A DNA stretch of 64,000 nt from Membranipora membranacea (GCA_914767715.1 OU612067.1:32898162-32962161), one strand, 5' to 3'. Positions 24,301 through 37,500 are shown, counted from the stretch's first letter. Notes: generated from the letters alone by a model not told the origin. Program-made: numbers and translations.

Positions 24301-27176
24301 CTGACAAGCTAGGTTAGGGTACTGCAGCCAAAATGTAATGCATGTTATACAACATCAAATACAGGGAGTTTGCCCGAATCTCCCTGATCAAACTGACTGG
24401 TTTATCTGATATCGGCAACTTCATAATTAGTTAGTACAAGGAGCAATCCTTCAGAAGGTCTTTCTACCTTTCAGGTTCCTTGTGTACATTTTAAATTTCA
24501 AATCATTACTCATGCAGAGAAATCATTTTGAACTCAAACATTATCAGCCCTGACATAATAATTTTACTACAGTTTGTTCCAATTCACTGTTTATCCATTG
24601 TCAACAAAACTGTCTGATCAATGGAATATTTCTAAGCCAATAAGCTCTCATAATCAAATATGAAAAGTTATACAGGTAAGAACTATAAAATATTATTTAG
24701 TTATTAGCCCTTGAATTGCATAACAGGGATTAGTTGAGGCAGAAGGGCAGATTTATAGGAGTGTCAACTACCCAGGTGTAGAGAACTCACAAGTGTCAAT
24801 GTTATGACATGTCAGCTGGCTCAGACAATACCCCAGACAGACTATTTGTGTAAGCAGGGTGCTAATCTAGGGGGTCAACTTCAGGATTTCGGGATAAACC
24901 TTGTCATGCCAGTAATATTTGGAAATGAGCACTGTTAAAAATATTTAATTTTTATTCTGTGCTGCTCCAAGCTTTGAGAACCAGTTTGTGTAATGTGTAG
25001 GATTCGAAAATCTAATCAGAAAGAGTTCGTTAATTTTTCAAAGGCCGTTGTAGATGAAAGTGAATCCATATCAACATTATTTTTATCTATTTTATCTGCA
25101 GCAGATTTTAGCTTTGATGCCACTTACCTAGCACCACTCCGGCGAAGTCTCCATTAGCAAACTTCACATCACCGAGATAAGCGATAATCCCGGGTTTGTT
25201 ACCGACGTACACCCGGTCACCTATTATAAAATCTGTATCCACATTCAGAGTGAGCGGACTTCCACCTGAAATACATGAGTGGAACAAGTTAGCAAATCTG
25301 ACAATCATAAATAAACTAGAACATCACAACCATAGACTGGCATGTTTTCATGGTAAACCTTGCCTGTATTTGAGTAGGATGTGATGGATTGTTTACAAGC
25401 CGTCACATACCATCATACTGACATCGCCTTGGTGCCGAAAATAAAATATTGTTTTTTTTCCAGTTTTTGCCAAGACAAATAACAGATGGTGATTGGTATA
25501 ATGTTATCAGCGAGCAGCAGCAAGCAAATCAATCGCAAATAATCCTCCTGTTTACAAAACCTGCTGCCAACACATAGAGCTATAGTATTTATTTATAAGC
25601 ATCTATCATAGACATATTTTAGATGAGGTTACAAAGCAGCTAGTTATGCTGTGCTTTACTTGGTCCAAGAGAGAAAAAGACAGCATGTGACAATTGGAAA
25701 TTATACCATACTAACACAGAGTAAGGATATATCCTTACTCTGTGCTACTAAGGCTAATAGTCTTTAATTTGTACCTAAAAAATTAAAGACTAGCCTGGCT
25801 CGACTATCTAATAAAACTCTCGTTCAATAGATAATAACACAGTGTGTGGAGGTGAAACAAGTCGCCAATTATATTAACAACTATCCACATATAATAGTCC
25901 TGAATGACATACATAAAAATAGGAGTGTCGTCGACCTTATTCAACTGACAGGTTATATAGTATTGTGAGATCTTAGGAGCACCTGATGCAAAATGGCAAT
26001 ACTTGGCATTCACTGCAAGTGCTATCAGTGATGAGATCATTAGCTAATAATAAACAGGCTGCCCATCTAAAGGTAAAATTAAATCACATAGCAACATCCC
26101 CTCGCTGACTCACTGAAGCACAGAAATATGTGTTTATATTATGAGAAACTGTGGAGACAAGGGTATCAGGTGAAACTATCTGCTCTACTAACAAAACATG
26201 ACCCCAGTGCAGTGAACATTGATAATGTGACGCACAAACCATCACAAGAAATGATCCATGGAAATATTTGAGATTATGATTTCACAATTTATCACCAGTC
26301 TATGGGACAGCTAATAAATCATACATTGGAATGACACTAGTTTGCTCAGGCTGCAGGCGGACTTCTACTTATAAACAAATATCAGTCTCACTGTGTACCT
26401 GTTTTATTAGCTCAAATAGGCAACAGAGAGCTGCAGGGAAACTGATGTAAGAAAAGCCCTACTTTATTCATGATAATCAAATCAAATATTCATCTTGTGC
26501 TGCTTAAATCACAAAGGAACAAAGCCCTGACTTGTCATGTTATTGATTGACTTTTATGTCATGACAACATTGAGAGAGTGTCACCCTCAATAAATAAAAT
26601 CTACCCTCCTAACAGTAAATTAGAGTAGGCTGTGATTAATGGTCTGAAAATATGCAAGCAGGGTTCCGGCAGCCCCTAATATGAATAGAGTCGTTATTGG
26701 TAGAGTAAACCAGAAGCAGAATGCTCCTACAAGTATGGAGTTTCAAGTCAAAACAGGCAATTAGTTTTGCTACTGCATTGATGCTAACTACAAATAAAGA
26801 TTATCCTTATCCTTATTTAGAATGTTCTATCTGCGCTTCATACATAATGCTGAAACTTTAAGAAGCCTAACACATTGATTTGATGGTTATCCTTTTGATA
26901 ACAGTCCACCTATGTAGGTAAATTCAATATCATGATATGCCTCACTGGATTAATGCCGAAATAACATTTCAAGTCCTCTTTCACCTTCCTACGAATACCT
27001 ATTGTACCCGTTCAGGCCAAGTTTCCGACAGACTCACCCAAATAGTTATTTTTCACTATTCATAACATTAATTGAGGTTTGTTCAGCTCGTATTGTTATT
27101 AATTTCATGAACAGATGAAGGTCTAGGCACAGGCAATGCAGAGTTAGTTTTTCTCACCTGAGTGGTATCCAGCCAT
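15374..27176 (-). CDS. CLIP-family microtubule plus-end-binding protein, one CAP-Gly domain, 15 exons, 758 aa
   Basis: Exons in transcript order: 27176-27158, 25265-25128, 23671-23428, 23015-22868, 22439-22291, 22126-22066, 21838-21568, 20540-20473, 19764-19643, 18772-18451, 18110-18000, 17611-17483, 17024-16915, 16044-15812, 15525-15374; total 2277 nt. The CAP-Gly domain (about residues 20-85) starts [17 protein letters not shown] and contains the tubulin/EB-tail-binding GKNDG motif (57-61). It ends [17 protein letters not shown], closer to CLIP than to dynactin p150. A Ser/Pro/Arg-rich linker (about 86-180) is the type of region that binds microtubules and is phosphorylated. The remainder is heptad-rich coiled coil, expected to dimerise. 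CLIP-170 has two CAP-Gly domains and C-terminal zinc knuckles; neither extra feature is seen, and the protein ends SSPRRY. A noncoding exon about 27177-27279 (acceptor before GTTGATTCTG) probably precedes the start. Confidence 0.85.
17341..17428 (+). repeat. Dispersed repeat copy in a CLIP intron (arm A)
   Basis: It contains TTTCAGCTTTTCTAGTTCTA and GATGTGCTGTCCGGTGTTGG, preceded by TCTAAGTTATAGCAACACT. The copy at 20929-21041 is the same family in the opposite orientation and has a longer middle section. Both lie in introns of the same gene. Confidence 0.65.
20929..21041 (-). repeat. Dispersed repeat copy in a CLIP intron (arm B, inverted)
   Basis: The reverse complement shares TTTCAGCTTTTCTAG, TCTAGATGTGCTGTC, GTGTTGGTAAC and TCTAAGTTRTAGCAACACT with 17341-17428, in the same order. 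The two copies could pair in the CLIP pre-mRNA. Confidence 0.65.
22823..22861. repeat. 13-bp tandem repeat (ATATATAGTTAC), about 3 copies
   Basis: A short intronic array, immediately before the donor of the CLIP exon at 22868-23015 as read on the minus strand. Confidence 0.8.
25715..25744. repeat. Perfect 30-bp palindrome
   Basis: CACAGAGTAAGGATA is followed immediately by its exact reverse complement, with no spacer. It lies in the long first coding intron of the CLIP gene, next to a second hairpin. Confidence 0.95.
25751..25796. repeat. Imperfect hairpin next to the 30-bp palindrome
   Basis: The left arm is AGGCTAATAGTCTTTAATTT and the right arm is AAATTAAAGACTAGCCT. They pair over 17 bases with a three-base bulge and a short loop. 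Together with the palindrome just upstream it forms a double-foldback block of about 82 bp. Confidence 0.8.
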
Positions 27177-27894
27177 GGTGAACAGATTTACTGCAGATAT
27201 GAACCTTGAGGTAATCACAGCTAAGTTTTTGCGGCGTTGCGTTTGAGTAGAGGACTTTTCTTATCCACAGAATCAACCTGTGAATAAAGAAAGAAGGGTA
27301 AACGTTTGAATACATAAATGACGTAAGCCTCCTACGCTGCCACGAAGTCTGGTGGTCTGCGATTGATTATGCTCGGTTTGCCCAAGGTGAAGGGTCATAT
27401 AAGCATCACACCACGTCCATTTAAATGTCTACACATTCATGAATCATACTAATCGGGAGTCTTCAAGTTACATATACCACTGCCTGGCTAGAGTAGGCCG
27501 AGTGTTCTAGCACACAGCACGGTAAATCATGAAAGGACATTCGACGTCAACGAACTTTTGCATTAACAATGATAAATGCCGCAATGCGAGCGCCATTGAT
27601 CACTGTATTACTGTATTGGCAACTGAAGTGTACAAGTATTTTTTTCAAACATTATAGGCTACAACCAGCAACATACACATGTACATCTTGTTTCATGGCC
27701 ACTCTTATTCACTTTCAGTCAATTGTCAATCCGCCTTGTCAACAAAATCAGTTTTTCCCCATGAAAAAACCTCACTGCACAAATATTATTATGGCAAGAC
27801 GAGGAATAATGATCATTATATATTATTACAGATACTAATGCTACACAACAACCCTCAGAGTGCTTTGATTTTTCCATAGAATAGATAGGCATCA

Positions 27895-27912
27895 CATATA
27901 TATATATATATA
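27895..27912. repeat. TA dinucleotide microsatellite
   Basis: About nine TA units, upstream of the CLIP start. Nothing else of note is seen in 27.3-28.5 kb, the shared upstream region of the divergent CLIP and UBL5 genes. Confidence 0.85.
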
Positions 27913-28527
27913 CATGTAAATTGTGATCAAATATTACCTTGCAGGTGCTTCAAACTGTTTATCACCAGGTGTGCTCCAGTATCATCAGTGAACCACTACT
28001 GGCAGAAACCACAATGGAAATAATCTGATAAGATTCAGATCTGGGAGGCTTAGTTACACCAAATCTGCACAGGGTAAAAGTCAGCTGCAAGGTGCTTCAA
28101 TCAGGTCCCTGCTTCAATGAATATATGATGTGAGAGTTGTTTCACTTCACCACAGCAACTGTAAAGAGTGTAGCCCATAAATCTGTACTCATTTTCTTAG
28201 GCTACTGTGCTGTGATTGGCCAATTGGTCAACAATGAGGGGACAACTCATAATAAAGTGAGTTCTTTGCTTTTGGAAGGTAAGTTAATTGAAAATAGTTA
28301 ATATTCTAGAAAATGAATCTTTCTGAAGTATGGAGATCGCCTCTTACCCACCCTTCTTGAACTGTTCAAAAACTCATGGCAAAGTCACAAGGTCAAATTT
28401 GCTGAAAGAAGAAAATAAAAAAAGACTAAAAATTCCTGATCTCCTTCCACTCTTTCAGCCATACCCAATTAACAGGAGGACATATCAAAAATACAGCTGT
28501 TAAGACACTGCCTCAGCCTACTACATA

Positions 28528-28815
28528 ATGATTGAGATCACTTGTAATGACAGACTTGGAAAGAAAATAAGAGTGAAATGCAATGAAGATGACACAATTG
28601 GGGATTTAAAAAAGTTGGTTGCTGCTCAAACAGGTACCAGAGCTGACAAGATTGTTCTCAAGAAGTGGTATAATATATTCAAGGATCATGTGACACTGGG
28701 AGATTATGAGATCCATGATGGAATGAATATAGAACTTTACTACAGTGAGTATCAACCCAAGTCCCAAAGCACATCATACGATTTGCTAGGTGGTGGTCCA
28801 AGTGAATTTGAATAA
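28528..28815 (+). CDS. UBL5: Ubiquitin-like protein 5 (Hub1), single exon with 23-residue C-terminal extension
   Basis: UBL5/Hub1 is a small ubiquitin fold that is not conjugated. It binds spliceosome components such as Snu66 and affects 5' splice-site choice. Residues 1-72 match the family along their whole length: [20 protein letters not shown], then [36 protein letters not shown] and [12 protein letters not shown]. The family normally stops one residue after the Tyr-Tyr, at 73 aa. Here the frame runs on for 23 more residues (SEYQPKSQ..., ending GGGPSEFE). Directly after the Tyr-Tyr codons the DNA reads AGTGAGTAT, a good 5' splice site, so the tail may be intron read-through. The alternative is a genuine extended protein or a retrocopy. 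ATG 28528 is the start shared with the family. Confidence 0.88.
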   Translation: MIEITCNDRLGKKIRVKCNEDDTIGDLKKLVAAQTGTRADKIVLKKWYNIFKDHVTLGDYEIHDGMNIELYYSEYQPKSQSTSYDLLGGGPSEFE

Positions 28816-28994
28816 AAAGGATTTCTATATGTATATCTAGGACCTATTGCTATCTTTATAATTATTGACCAGTGATGAGTTCCCATTAATGTTCACAGAC
28901 TTCCCCTACTAATCTTATTTCCCTCTCAGATAAATAATGATACACAGGACACAGACACATATATAGGCTAACAGACAGTGTCCTAAAAATTTTC

Positions 28995-29000
28995 AATAAA
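28995..29000 (+). terminator. Candidate polyadenylation signal of the UBL5 gene
   Basis: AATAAA lies 180 bp after the UBL5 stop codon. If it is used, the single-exon reading, including the tail, is a complete transcript. Confidence 0.45.
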
Positions 29001-29919
29001 CAGAAGCGCTAGGAACAGTGCCCACCTCTTACATAAGAGCTGAGATTGAGTATTTGAATGAACCTTGTTAAGACTTATTGCATTATTTTCTGATATTTCC
29101 AATCAGTAATCAGTTCACATTGGGGCTGAGGGAAGTCAAGATAGTTGTATTGAAGTGATTTTATGTGCTTGGGTATATATATTTTTGGACACTATTATGC
29201 AACAGTTAAATCACTTGTCAAATGAGCTATCTTTAGTAACCAGCAGGTTTCTTACCCTAATAAGTATTATTTTATAATGTGATGAATCTTTACCGCAAAA
29301 CTTCATAATGTAGAGTAATGGTAGCCTATAAGTTTTCTCAAATGAAGTATGCTCAATTTTTCTTGACGAACTGCAGACTCCTGTCCCGATTATTTATATA
29401 CACACTAGTGCATTTTAGATTTATGGTTGGTGTACACCTTATCAGCCAACCTTTAAGGTTAAGCTATGTAAAAATTGTTGCTTAGGGACATTGACTCAAA
29501 TTCCACCCTATCCTTTATTTACACTCTTATGGAATTTGGCGTATCGTTGAGCTCGAGTGTTCTGTGTAAAGCAGTGCCCTAAAACCCCACCCACCTCACC
29601 ATCACCGGGTAACCTACTTGACTGCTTTTTTTTAAAGAGGCAAGAGAGATATCAATAATTCATGCAAAGAGTAAACATCAAGTTCAAAACACTCAGTTTC
29701 CTTTTTCAATACACTAGGTCTTATTTGATCGCCCTATTTAACGGGCCCCCTTAAGCTGTGTGGCTTGTGCGGGGTTATACTTTATACCCTTGTTCGCCGT
29801 TTCCGGCTACTCTTTTTTCGAACAGGCAGAGCAGGCATCTTTATACTGCGTGCAAGCGCACAGTAGACCTCCTGTATTTATCGTTCCAATCCGAACAGAC
29901 CTGGCCAGGATGAATGGCT

Positions 29920-30022
29920 TGCCAGAGCCAAATCAGAAATGACAGCCGGCGCCGGAAATTGAGCCTGGATCACAAGATCACAAGTCCTTACCCTTAACCG
30001 TCAGACCACTCCTGACGCTTTA
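29920..30022 (-). repeat. Possible degenerate tRNA-derived (SINE-like) remnant
   Basis: On the minus strand GTCAGGAGTGGTCTGACGGT resembles a tRNA 5' half with an A box, and GGCTCAATTTCC is a poor B box about 45 bases later. No complete cloverleaf can be drawn. A weak call. Confidence 0.3.
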
Positions 30023-30471
30023 TTCATGGTCAAGATGCAAAATGACATGCTTTCGATGATTTCCTTCCCAGAAAAAAAATCAGATTTAACTGATTTATGC
30101 AACAAAATAGTTTTGAGAGTTTTTGTTTCGATTACTTGAAATAGGCTATGTGACTTTAGTTTGGGTTATCATAGAGGTGGAGTGATATTACATCAATAGT
30201 CCCCAATGGTATTTAGTGATCCATATGGGCATTGTTTGAACTGAGAGACATGTATAATGATCTTTTGACACCTTCAAGATATGGAGGATTATATAGATAA
30301 CCACCAACATCATGCTGAGTTAACTACACTCGATTTGTTTTTTGTTTCAACTACATGTACTATGAATTTTCTTCTCGTTTTAGATTGAGGATACAGTCAT
30401 AGATATTCTACCTGCAAACTATTATTAATCTTTACTTTTGGAGGCGTGTAAATATAAAGACAGGCCTCAGA

Positions 30472-30557
30472 TGTGGACACTCTGGATACCACATTGAGTT
30501 ATATACATCCCAGCTGTGGACACTCTGGATACCACAATGAGTTATATACATCCCCGT
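30472..30557. repeat. Direct duplication of a 43-bp unit
   Basis: TGTGGACACTCTGGATACCA followed by CANTGAGTTATATACATCCC occurs twice in a row, starting at 30472 and 30515, with few differences. This is a local tandem duplication. Confidence 0.85.
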
Positions 30558-30678
30558 GTTAGAAGTATTAAGAGCAGCTTATTCTGTATGACTATGAACT
30601 GACAACACTTAGTGCTTATGTACAAGGAGAGATGTTCTGTATAATGTCTTGATACCATTTTGTTTTTTATTAAGTGTA

Positions 30679-31094
30679 ATATGGCACTGATTTTTATTAT
30701 TCATTTCAATAATTCAAAATCTCCTCTTCAGCCAATATATCCTCGACGAACATTAGTTTTCAAGTATTACCGTGTAACATATACCAATAACCCGATCATT
30801 CAGGATCTTAGAAAACCAGGGAATAAAGAGCAGATCGCCCTTCAAAATAAATATGGAATGGAATTGAGTGATGTGATGGAAATTTTCGCAAGATTCCTTA
30901 ATTTCAAAACTGTGCATCCCATTAATATTGCAAATATCCACCCAGTAAACTCTCGAGCAATTTCTCAAAATATGATAATAATTGTAGGTCACTCCAATTT
31001 GATAGTTTCCTTGTTTCTCGGTGTTTCAAATACTATGAATGTGATAGTAGCAGGTAACAGGAGTAGAATCAAGGAGTTCTCCTTGGTAGAATGA
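30679..31094 (+). CDS. Unrecognised open reading frame, possibly spurious
   Basis: An ATG-initiated frame of 138 codons lies upstream of HADHB in AT-rich DNA. It contains KYYRVTYTNNPIIQDLRKPG and ELSDVMEIFARFLNFKTVHP, which read like protein but match no family I recognise. A second open frame (31108-31329) follows in another phase, so a decayed coding segment or mobile-element scrap is possible. Codon use is simply AT-rich. No splice structure or polyadenylation signal supports it as a gene. Confidence 0.2.
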
Positions 31095-31519
31095 TAAAAC
31101 CAGTCTGATGAGTGTCTGGTTAATGCAAAGAAAACCTGGATTACAGATCTGCATTAGAAAAGGACACTGCATGTCAATTGAGATGCAGCCACTTTATAAA
31201 AAAGGAAATAGGTTTCGTTCACACCCTTTACGTACACTAAATCTGACACCAATGAACTCATTTATTGTCGACACAGATTCACAAAATTGGTGCCTGAATG
31301 AGGCTAAGAAGTTGTCTTACCCTACATAAATCCACTAAAATATCACACTAAGGAATTGTCTGCACCTGAAGATAAACTAGCTTTTTCAGCCCTCTTAATT
31401 CGAAATCTTAGTATGTATTTTCTTTAGTTTCAAGACTCTTCTCGAATAACCTGGATAAGTCTATCACAAACAACCTTTGGACTTCTTGCAGTGAATCCAC
31501 TTTCACAGCAAAAAGGAAG

Positions 31520-34500
31520 ATGGCAGGACTAATGAAAATTGGAAAAGCTGCATCATCAAGAGCGCTTTTAGGTGAGTATACTTCCAATCAGCATTACATT
31601 AACCTACAAAATTGTGCCAATATATGTGCTGCTCACCACTATATGTAACTTTCTGTGGTGGCCTGCTCATAAGGTTCTAAACTTATCATGTTGTTGCATA
31701 ATCAATTTTTTCCTTCTTCTCATTCATTATTATTATTGTATTGTCTAATTCCCATTCCAAGCCTGTCAGATTGCCATAATAAATTGTTTCCACTTACAGT
31801 GCTTACCGTGTGAAGCAGTGCGTTATGTATACCATTTGTAAAGCTGAACCCTCTCTTGTTTTAAACATGTCATCCTCCTATCTATGTGCTCCAAACTCTT
31901 GTCAATTTAGATGATCATTAATTAATAATGATACCGGTCCCGGTACTGCTCATTCTACTACTCTACTGCTAGTTAAAGTAGTCAGAAAATTAACCAACAC
32001 ACTCATGTCTAAGAATTCTTGCAAATTGATTTGTCCCAGCGATAACAGTAGTTAATTGTATGGTAACCACACGACAGCACGTTTGCTTTCCAACTGCCAA
32101 CTCATGTCACAAATCATCCTTGTCGGCTTACTTACCTCTGAGAGCTGCACCATTGATCCAGTTAGTTGATGCTTTGTCTTACTGATGGTTGGACTCTACC
32201 AACGTGCGCCTTACATAGGCTACATCTTATTATGAATAGACTAAAAGATGCGTTACCAGAGTTTAAGAAATTTCTTTTTTCTGATAATGATTACATTCTG
32301 TCATTGTACTCTATCAGTCAAAGGATTTCCCTCAATGTAGAATTTTTGTCACTTGTATAGAGAAGTTGTTCACAAAGCTTCCCTTATTCTGGCACTATCT
32401 CATTGAACTAGCTTCATGTTTATTTCTATCTTAAACATACACTCTGATATGCGACTCTGTAATATGTTTTAGGCCTATTGTTATTGTGTTTGATCATATA
32501 CATTATAATCTTGAGTGTGGTGAAATATACATGTTTTTCTCCTACAGGCCAAGCTCTAAAAGCAGAAACATGTACTCAGCAGACACAAGGAAAGAAGACA
32601 CTGGCAAAGCCAGGACAGAAGAATATCGTGCTAGTAGATGCTGTGAGGACACCCTTCCTTCAGAGTGGTACACAGTATAAAAATCTCATGCCACATGATT
32701 TGCAGCGTGAAGCTAACAAGTAAGAACGGTTATTCTTCTTGTCTTACTGGCATTGTTTATTCTCTGATAACATTCAACATGACTTCCCTCACCCGAGTAG
32801 CCTCATGCATATCCGTAAAACTGTCTTATATGCACCACATCAAGTTGAGAATAAAGCCTGAGACAACAATTAATTTGTTCTGTAAATATAAGTCACTCTG
32901 CTTGTCTTCTCTATATTTTGATGGCTCTTACAATATTGCTACCTTTGAAAAGCAGGTTGTGATGATTTTGTATCTACTGTAGAGCTCTACTTAGGAAGAC
33001 AGCCTTAGATCCAGCTGACGCCGGCTATATCATCAATGGTATAGTAATACAAGAGGTGAAGACCAGTAATATAGCTCGAGAGGCTGCACTCGGAGCGGGT
33101 ATACCTGATAGCGTCCCCGCTCACACTGTCACAATGGCCTGTATCTCATCTAATCAGGCTATCACCACAGGTATGTCTCAGAAGGAGTCCTTATTGCTCA
33201 TTTGGCTGCCAATATTAATCCCATTAGACTTTACTATCATGTGTGGCTACCATCGTTTGTCTCTTTAGTTGACTGCTTGTAACATGGGTGTTTACTACAT
33301 CTCCGATTCACTACGCCTTTCTGTGTCAGCACTAGTTTTTCTGCTGAGTTGTGGTTCTGTAGTGAGGCCAGTAAACAAGTAATTATGATGCATATTTAAC
33401 CCCAATACAGGTATCGGTTATATACACTCTGGTATGGTTGAGAACTTCATCGCTGGAGGTACAGAGTTCATGTCTGACGTCCCGATCAGGCACAGCAGAA
33501 AAATGAGATCTATCATGTTACAATCAACTAAAGCTAAAACAGCCGGACAAAAGATGGGACTTCTTAGCCAGGTTTGTCATCGTATCCTTGTACTCATATT
33601 CAGCTAACGGTGCCAGGAAAAGAAATTAGTGGAAAAATATTAAAAAATGTTTATATCATTGGTGTGCAAGTTGATGGAATTCTACCAATGTCATAAATGT
33701 AAGGGTAGGGTTTACTATGTTACATAGCACTTATTGTTTTGATTGTTCGAAATTGCATGCTTTTAATACCAGCTGTCAAAGTAAAATATACTTAATGTAC
33801 TATTTTGGCCTTTTCATTGGACATTTACAGTATAACCACAGCAAGTTGGTGGTTTTTGGTTCCTGATCAGCGACCTTTACACAATATGTCAACAAAAGTC
33901 GTTGACTTATTTTTTATTTGAGTACAACTTCATTGACACTTGCCCAGCTATTTCAGTTGTCTTCAATTTTTCTCACAATCATAATTAATTGCGTAAGCCC
34001 TGCATAATCAACAAATACTAAAATATTTAATGTTTTAAACTTGTGCCAGTTTAGAGACTCCACTTATCTGAGAGTTTTTATTCCTCTATTCATCTATTTA
34101 TGTAGGTATTGAGCCCATCTGTATGGAACCCCGAGCTGCCTGCTGTAGCTGAGTTCTCTACTAATGAGACTATGGGACATTCTGCTGATCGTCTGTCTGC
34201 TGCCTTCCAAGTATCCAGACAAGAACAGGTATGAGTAATATCGTATCCGTACCACACTGAATATCTTATTATATCCGTACCGCTCTGAAATTCATATCAT
34301 ATCAGTACCACAATCAACATCATTTTCTTTTCTTCATAAGTTGCGTATGAATCTTATGATTGAAATATCTTGATTTGATACAATTTGGACGTCTTTCATT
34401 GAATATTGATGAAAGCCATGCTGGAATGGAAAAAGTAGTATATGATATGTAGACTTGCCTAGCTTCAGTATTGCTATAACTATTGTACACAAATGTTCTC

Positions 34501-37500
34501 AACAGCTCAAATATTGATATTGAACTGTAGATATGATATTTTATGCTCTCATATTGTTGTAGGATGAGTTTGCCTTCAGATCTCACACACTAGCTAAGAA
34601 AGCCCAGGATGCTGGTCTTCTAGATGATGTTATCCCTGTCAAGGTGAGTCTAGCGTGTTAGACTGCAGTGTGGGGGAGGATGTAGTCTTTTTTTCTTTTA
34701 ATTATCCAGAGATTGGCGTAGATATTGGCAAAAATTCTCAATGAATCACCATTATGTTAATAACTTCGTCTATGCTCGCCATTTACAGCCATGCTGAGTA
34801 TGGCTTCGAAAAGGATCATTGTAGTAGAAAAGTGCATATGAGTATATGAGTATACGAGTATACGAGTATATGACGTATATGACGTATATGAGATTTGACG
34901 TATGAGTATATGATTCCCATTATAATTTCAGATTTTGTTTTTAAATTTAATAACTGTGCTCTAGAAAATGAATTTGTTCCAACACCCCTGACCGAACAAT
35001 CTAAACACCATATTTGTTCCCGCCTCTAAAATCATCAGGGCACTACACTTCAACCCTTCCCGTCATTCATTTACCAGGTACCAGGAGTAAAGGATACTGT
35101 AGTTATGGATAACGGAATCAGACCAACTTCTATGGAGAAAATGAGCTCACTAAAAGCTGCTTTTGTAAAACCACACGGCACCGTGACAGCTGCTAACTCA
35201 TCTTTCCTCGTAAGTGTGTCCTATTTAGCTAAAGCCAAATATACTGGAGCGTGGAAAATACCTCAATAGTGTATCAGTTTGTGTTCTTTTTATACTGCTC
35301 TTATGTACAATATGATATAACCTACTTACCATGTATAAGATAATTGGGAGTTGTCCTCCCTTTTATTGGTCTCGTATATTTCTTGTTCTAGATTACTTTT
35401 ATTGTACTTTTTTGATAAATTAATGTCTTTTCGTCTGATTCAGTAGTGTCAGACTTCAGCAAAAGGAATGCTCTCTAATCATTACCATCAAGGAGAGACG
35501 CTATAGTGTTGCGACATGATGTGCTAGGCTCTTTCCACTGAAATCGCACAGTTTGATTTACACTGAATAATTGCATGCTGCAATCATGCAGGGTGGTGTT
35601 ACAGCAATCTCTATTCTGATTGCGTTTACAGACTATCCATATCTTTTTACTTTGCCATCTCATCGTTTTGTACAATGATGGAGTAACCCGTAAACAGTAA
35701 CCAACTTTATATTATTTTTGTGTTTCAGACTGACGGAGCCTCTGCTTGTTTAGTTATGACTGAAGAGAAAGCTAAAAGATTAGGATACAAACCGATGGCC
35801 TACCTCAGAGATTTCACCTATGTAGCTATGGACCCTAAAGATCAGCTATTACTTGGGTATGTAGTAGATGGTTAACTCGTTTAATTTCTTCACCTGTTCA
35901 ATAGGATAATTATTCGGTTTCTCATCCACAATATGGAATGCTAATATAATTCCTCATTTGTACTCCAAGAAAGCCGGATTCGTACTAAAGTATTCGTATT
36001 AACCGTAGCCCACGCATGTTTAAAAGTTTTATGCTGCCTCATTCAAACTTTCGGAGCAGCTTTGTCGACAGCCCAAATCTTACATCATTTTCTTATACAT
36101 TTCCTTTTACTGTGGAATTTTAAGGATGGATGCGTAAACCTCCTGAGTTATAGCTGGATAAAAGTGTTCCAGACTTTTTTTGTTTGCCTGCAAGTCACAT
36201 GACTTGTCATAACATGATTCCATAATGTTATTTTACTACTTTGGAAAATATGGCTTCGTGTTGAAACTTTCCATAATGCATATAAAAACTAGCTCAACAT
36301 CAATATTACGCTCAACACCCATCCGTAGACCACCACAGTTGTCCATTGGCGTGTTTGTATCCAGTTTTTGTGTTTATTAGAGTAGTGAACTTTATGTACA
36401 TATAAGTCAAATTTATTTTAATTCCAGCCCTGCTAGAGCCATGCCTAAAGTACTCGACCAGGCAGGTTTGACTCTGAAGGATGTTGATGTGTTTGAATTC
36501 CATGAAGCTTTTGCAGTAAGTAGATTTGGTTTCTCTGTTGTCTCCGATCTCTATAAAAACATACAGCTCGTCATCATGCCTGAATACTAAGTTTGCAGCG
36601 TTGTTCCTGAAATGTAAGATTCAACTAGTTTTTCCTCGGTCTTCAGTGTTTACCCTACCTACTGCCTGTTGTTTGGAAAGAGATGCAGAAGTTATGCCGA
36701 TAATGATTATATTTCTATGGAATGTGCTACTTTTAGACAAATTAAAGGCTTGTTGAAGGACCTTACCAGTTAGTTCCATTAGCAATGTCTTGGCATTCAA
36801 TTATGTAGCACCCCTTTACTATGTTTGATTATTGAATGCCACAAAATCCCTAGTGAAGCTCTGCGATCCCTGATACTGAGATATAGGACTGTATTTCTTT
36901 GCTGCCCCACCCTTGTTAAGTGTACCTATTCTCATGATTTATATATAATCTTTTGTTTATGTTGACAGGGTCAGATCATGTCTAACTTGAAAGCCTTAGA
37001 TTCAGACTGGTACGCTCGGGATTATATGGGGCGATCATCTAAGGTATGTAGAATACTGTGTGATCTCCGCCGTGTTCAATTTTATTATCAACCACCAAGG
37101 TATATATATGTCCTATGCTTATCATGATTGGATTGAAGGGCTTAGGGCGTCCTCATAATAAATTTTTGATAGCTGAATTTCTTTGCCGCTTACTTTAGAT
37201 CCATGAACTGTTTTATGCTATAGCAGCTTAGTTCTTGACGCATACATCAATGATAGTAAACTATGTATAAGATACATTGAGTAACCTTATGTTGAAGTTC
37301 CTTTCTTAATATGAATTGAAATTTGATGCTTTAATGAACTTGAGGGAGGGTATGGTTTGTGGCTGGCTGATCTCGCCTGCCTTTTAGTGATCACCCAACT
37401 AGAAATACCGAGTACTTTGCTCGATGATTTTTGAGAGATGGTTCATATTTGTGTTTCTGTATCCCACAGTTTGGTGCTCCAGATATGTCAAAGTTTAACT

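Larger units (their letters stand above)
29001..31519. other. Intergenic region between UBL5 and HADHB
   Basis: It contains a possible tRNA-derived remnant (29920-30022), a duplicated 43-bp unit (30472-30557) and an unassigned open frame (30679-31094). Nothing else is supported. Confidence 0.5.
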
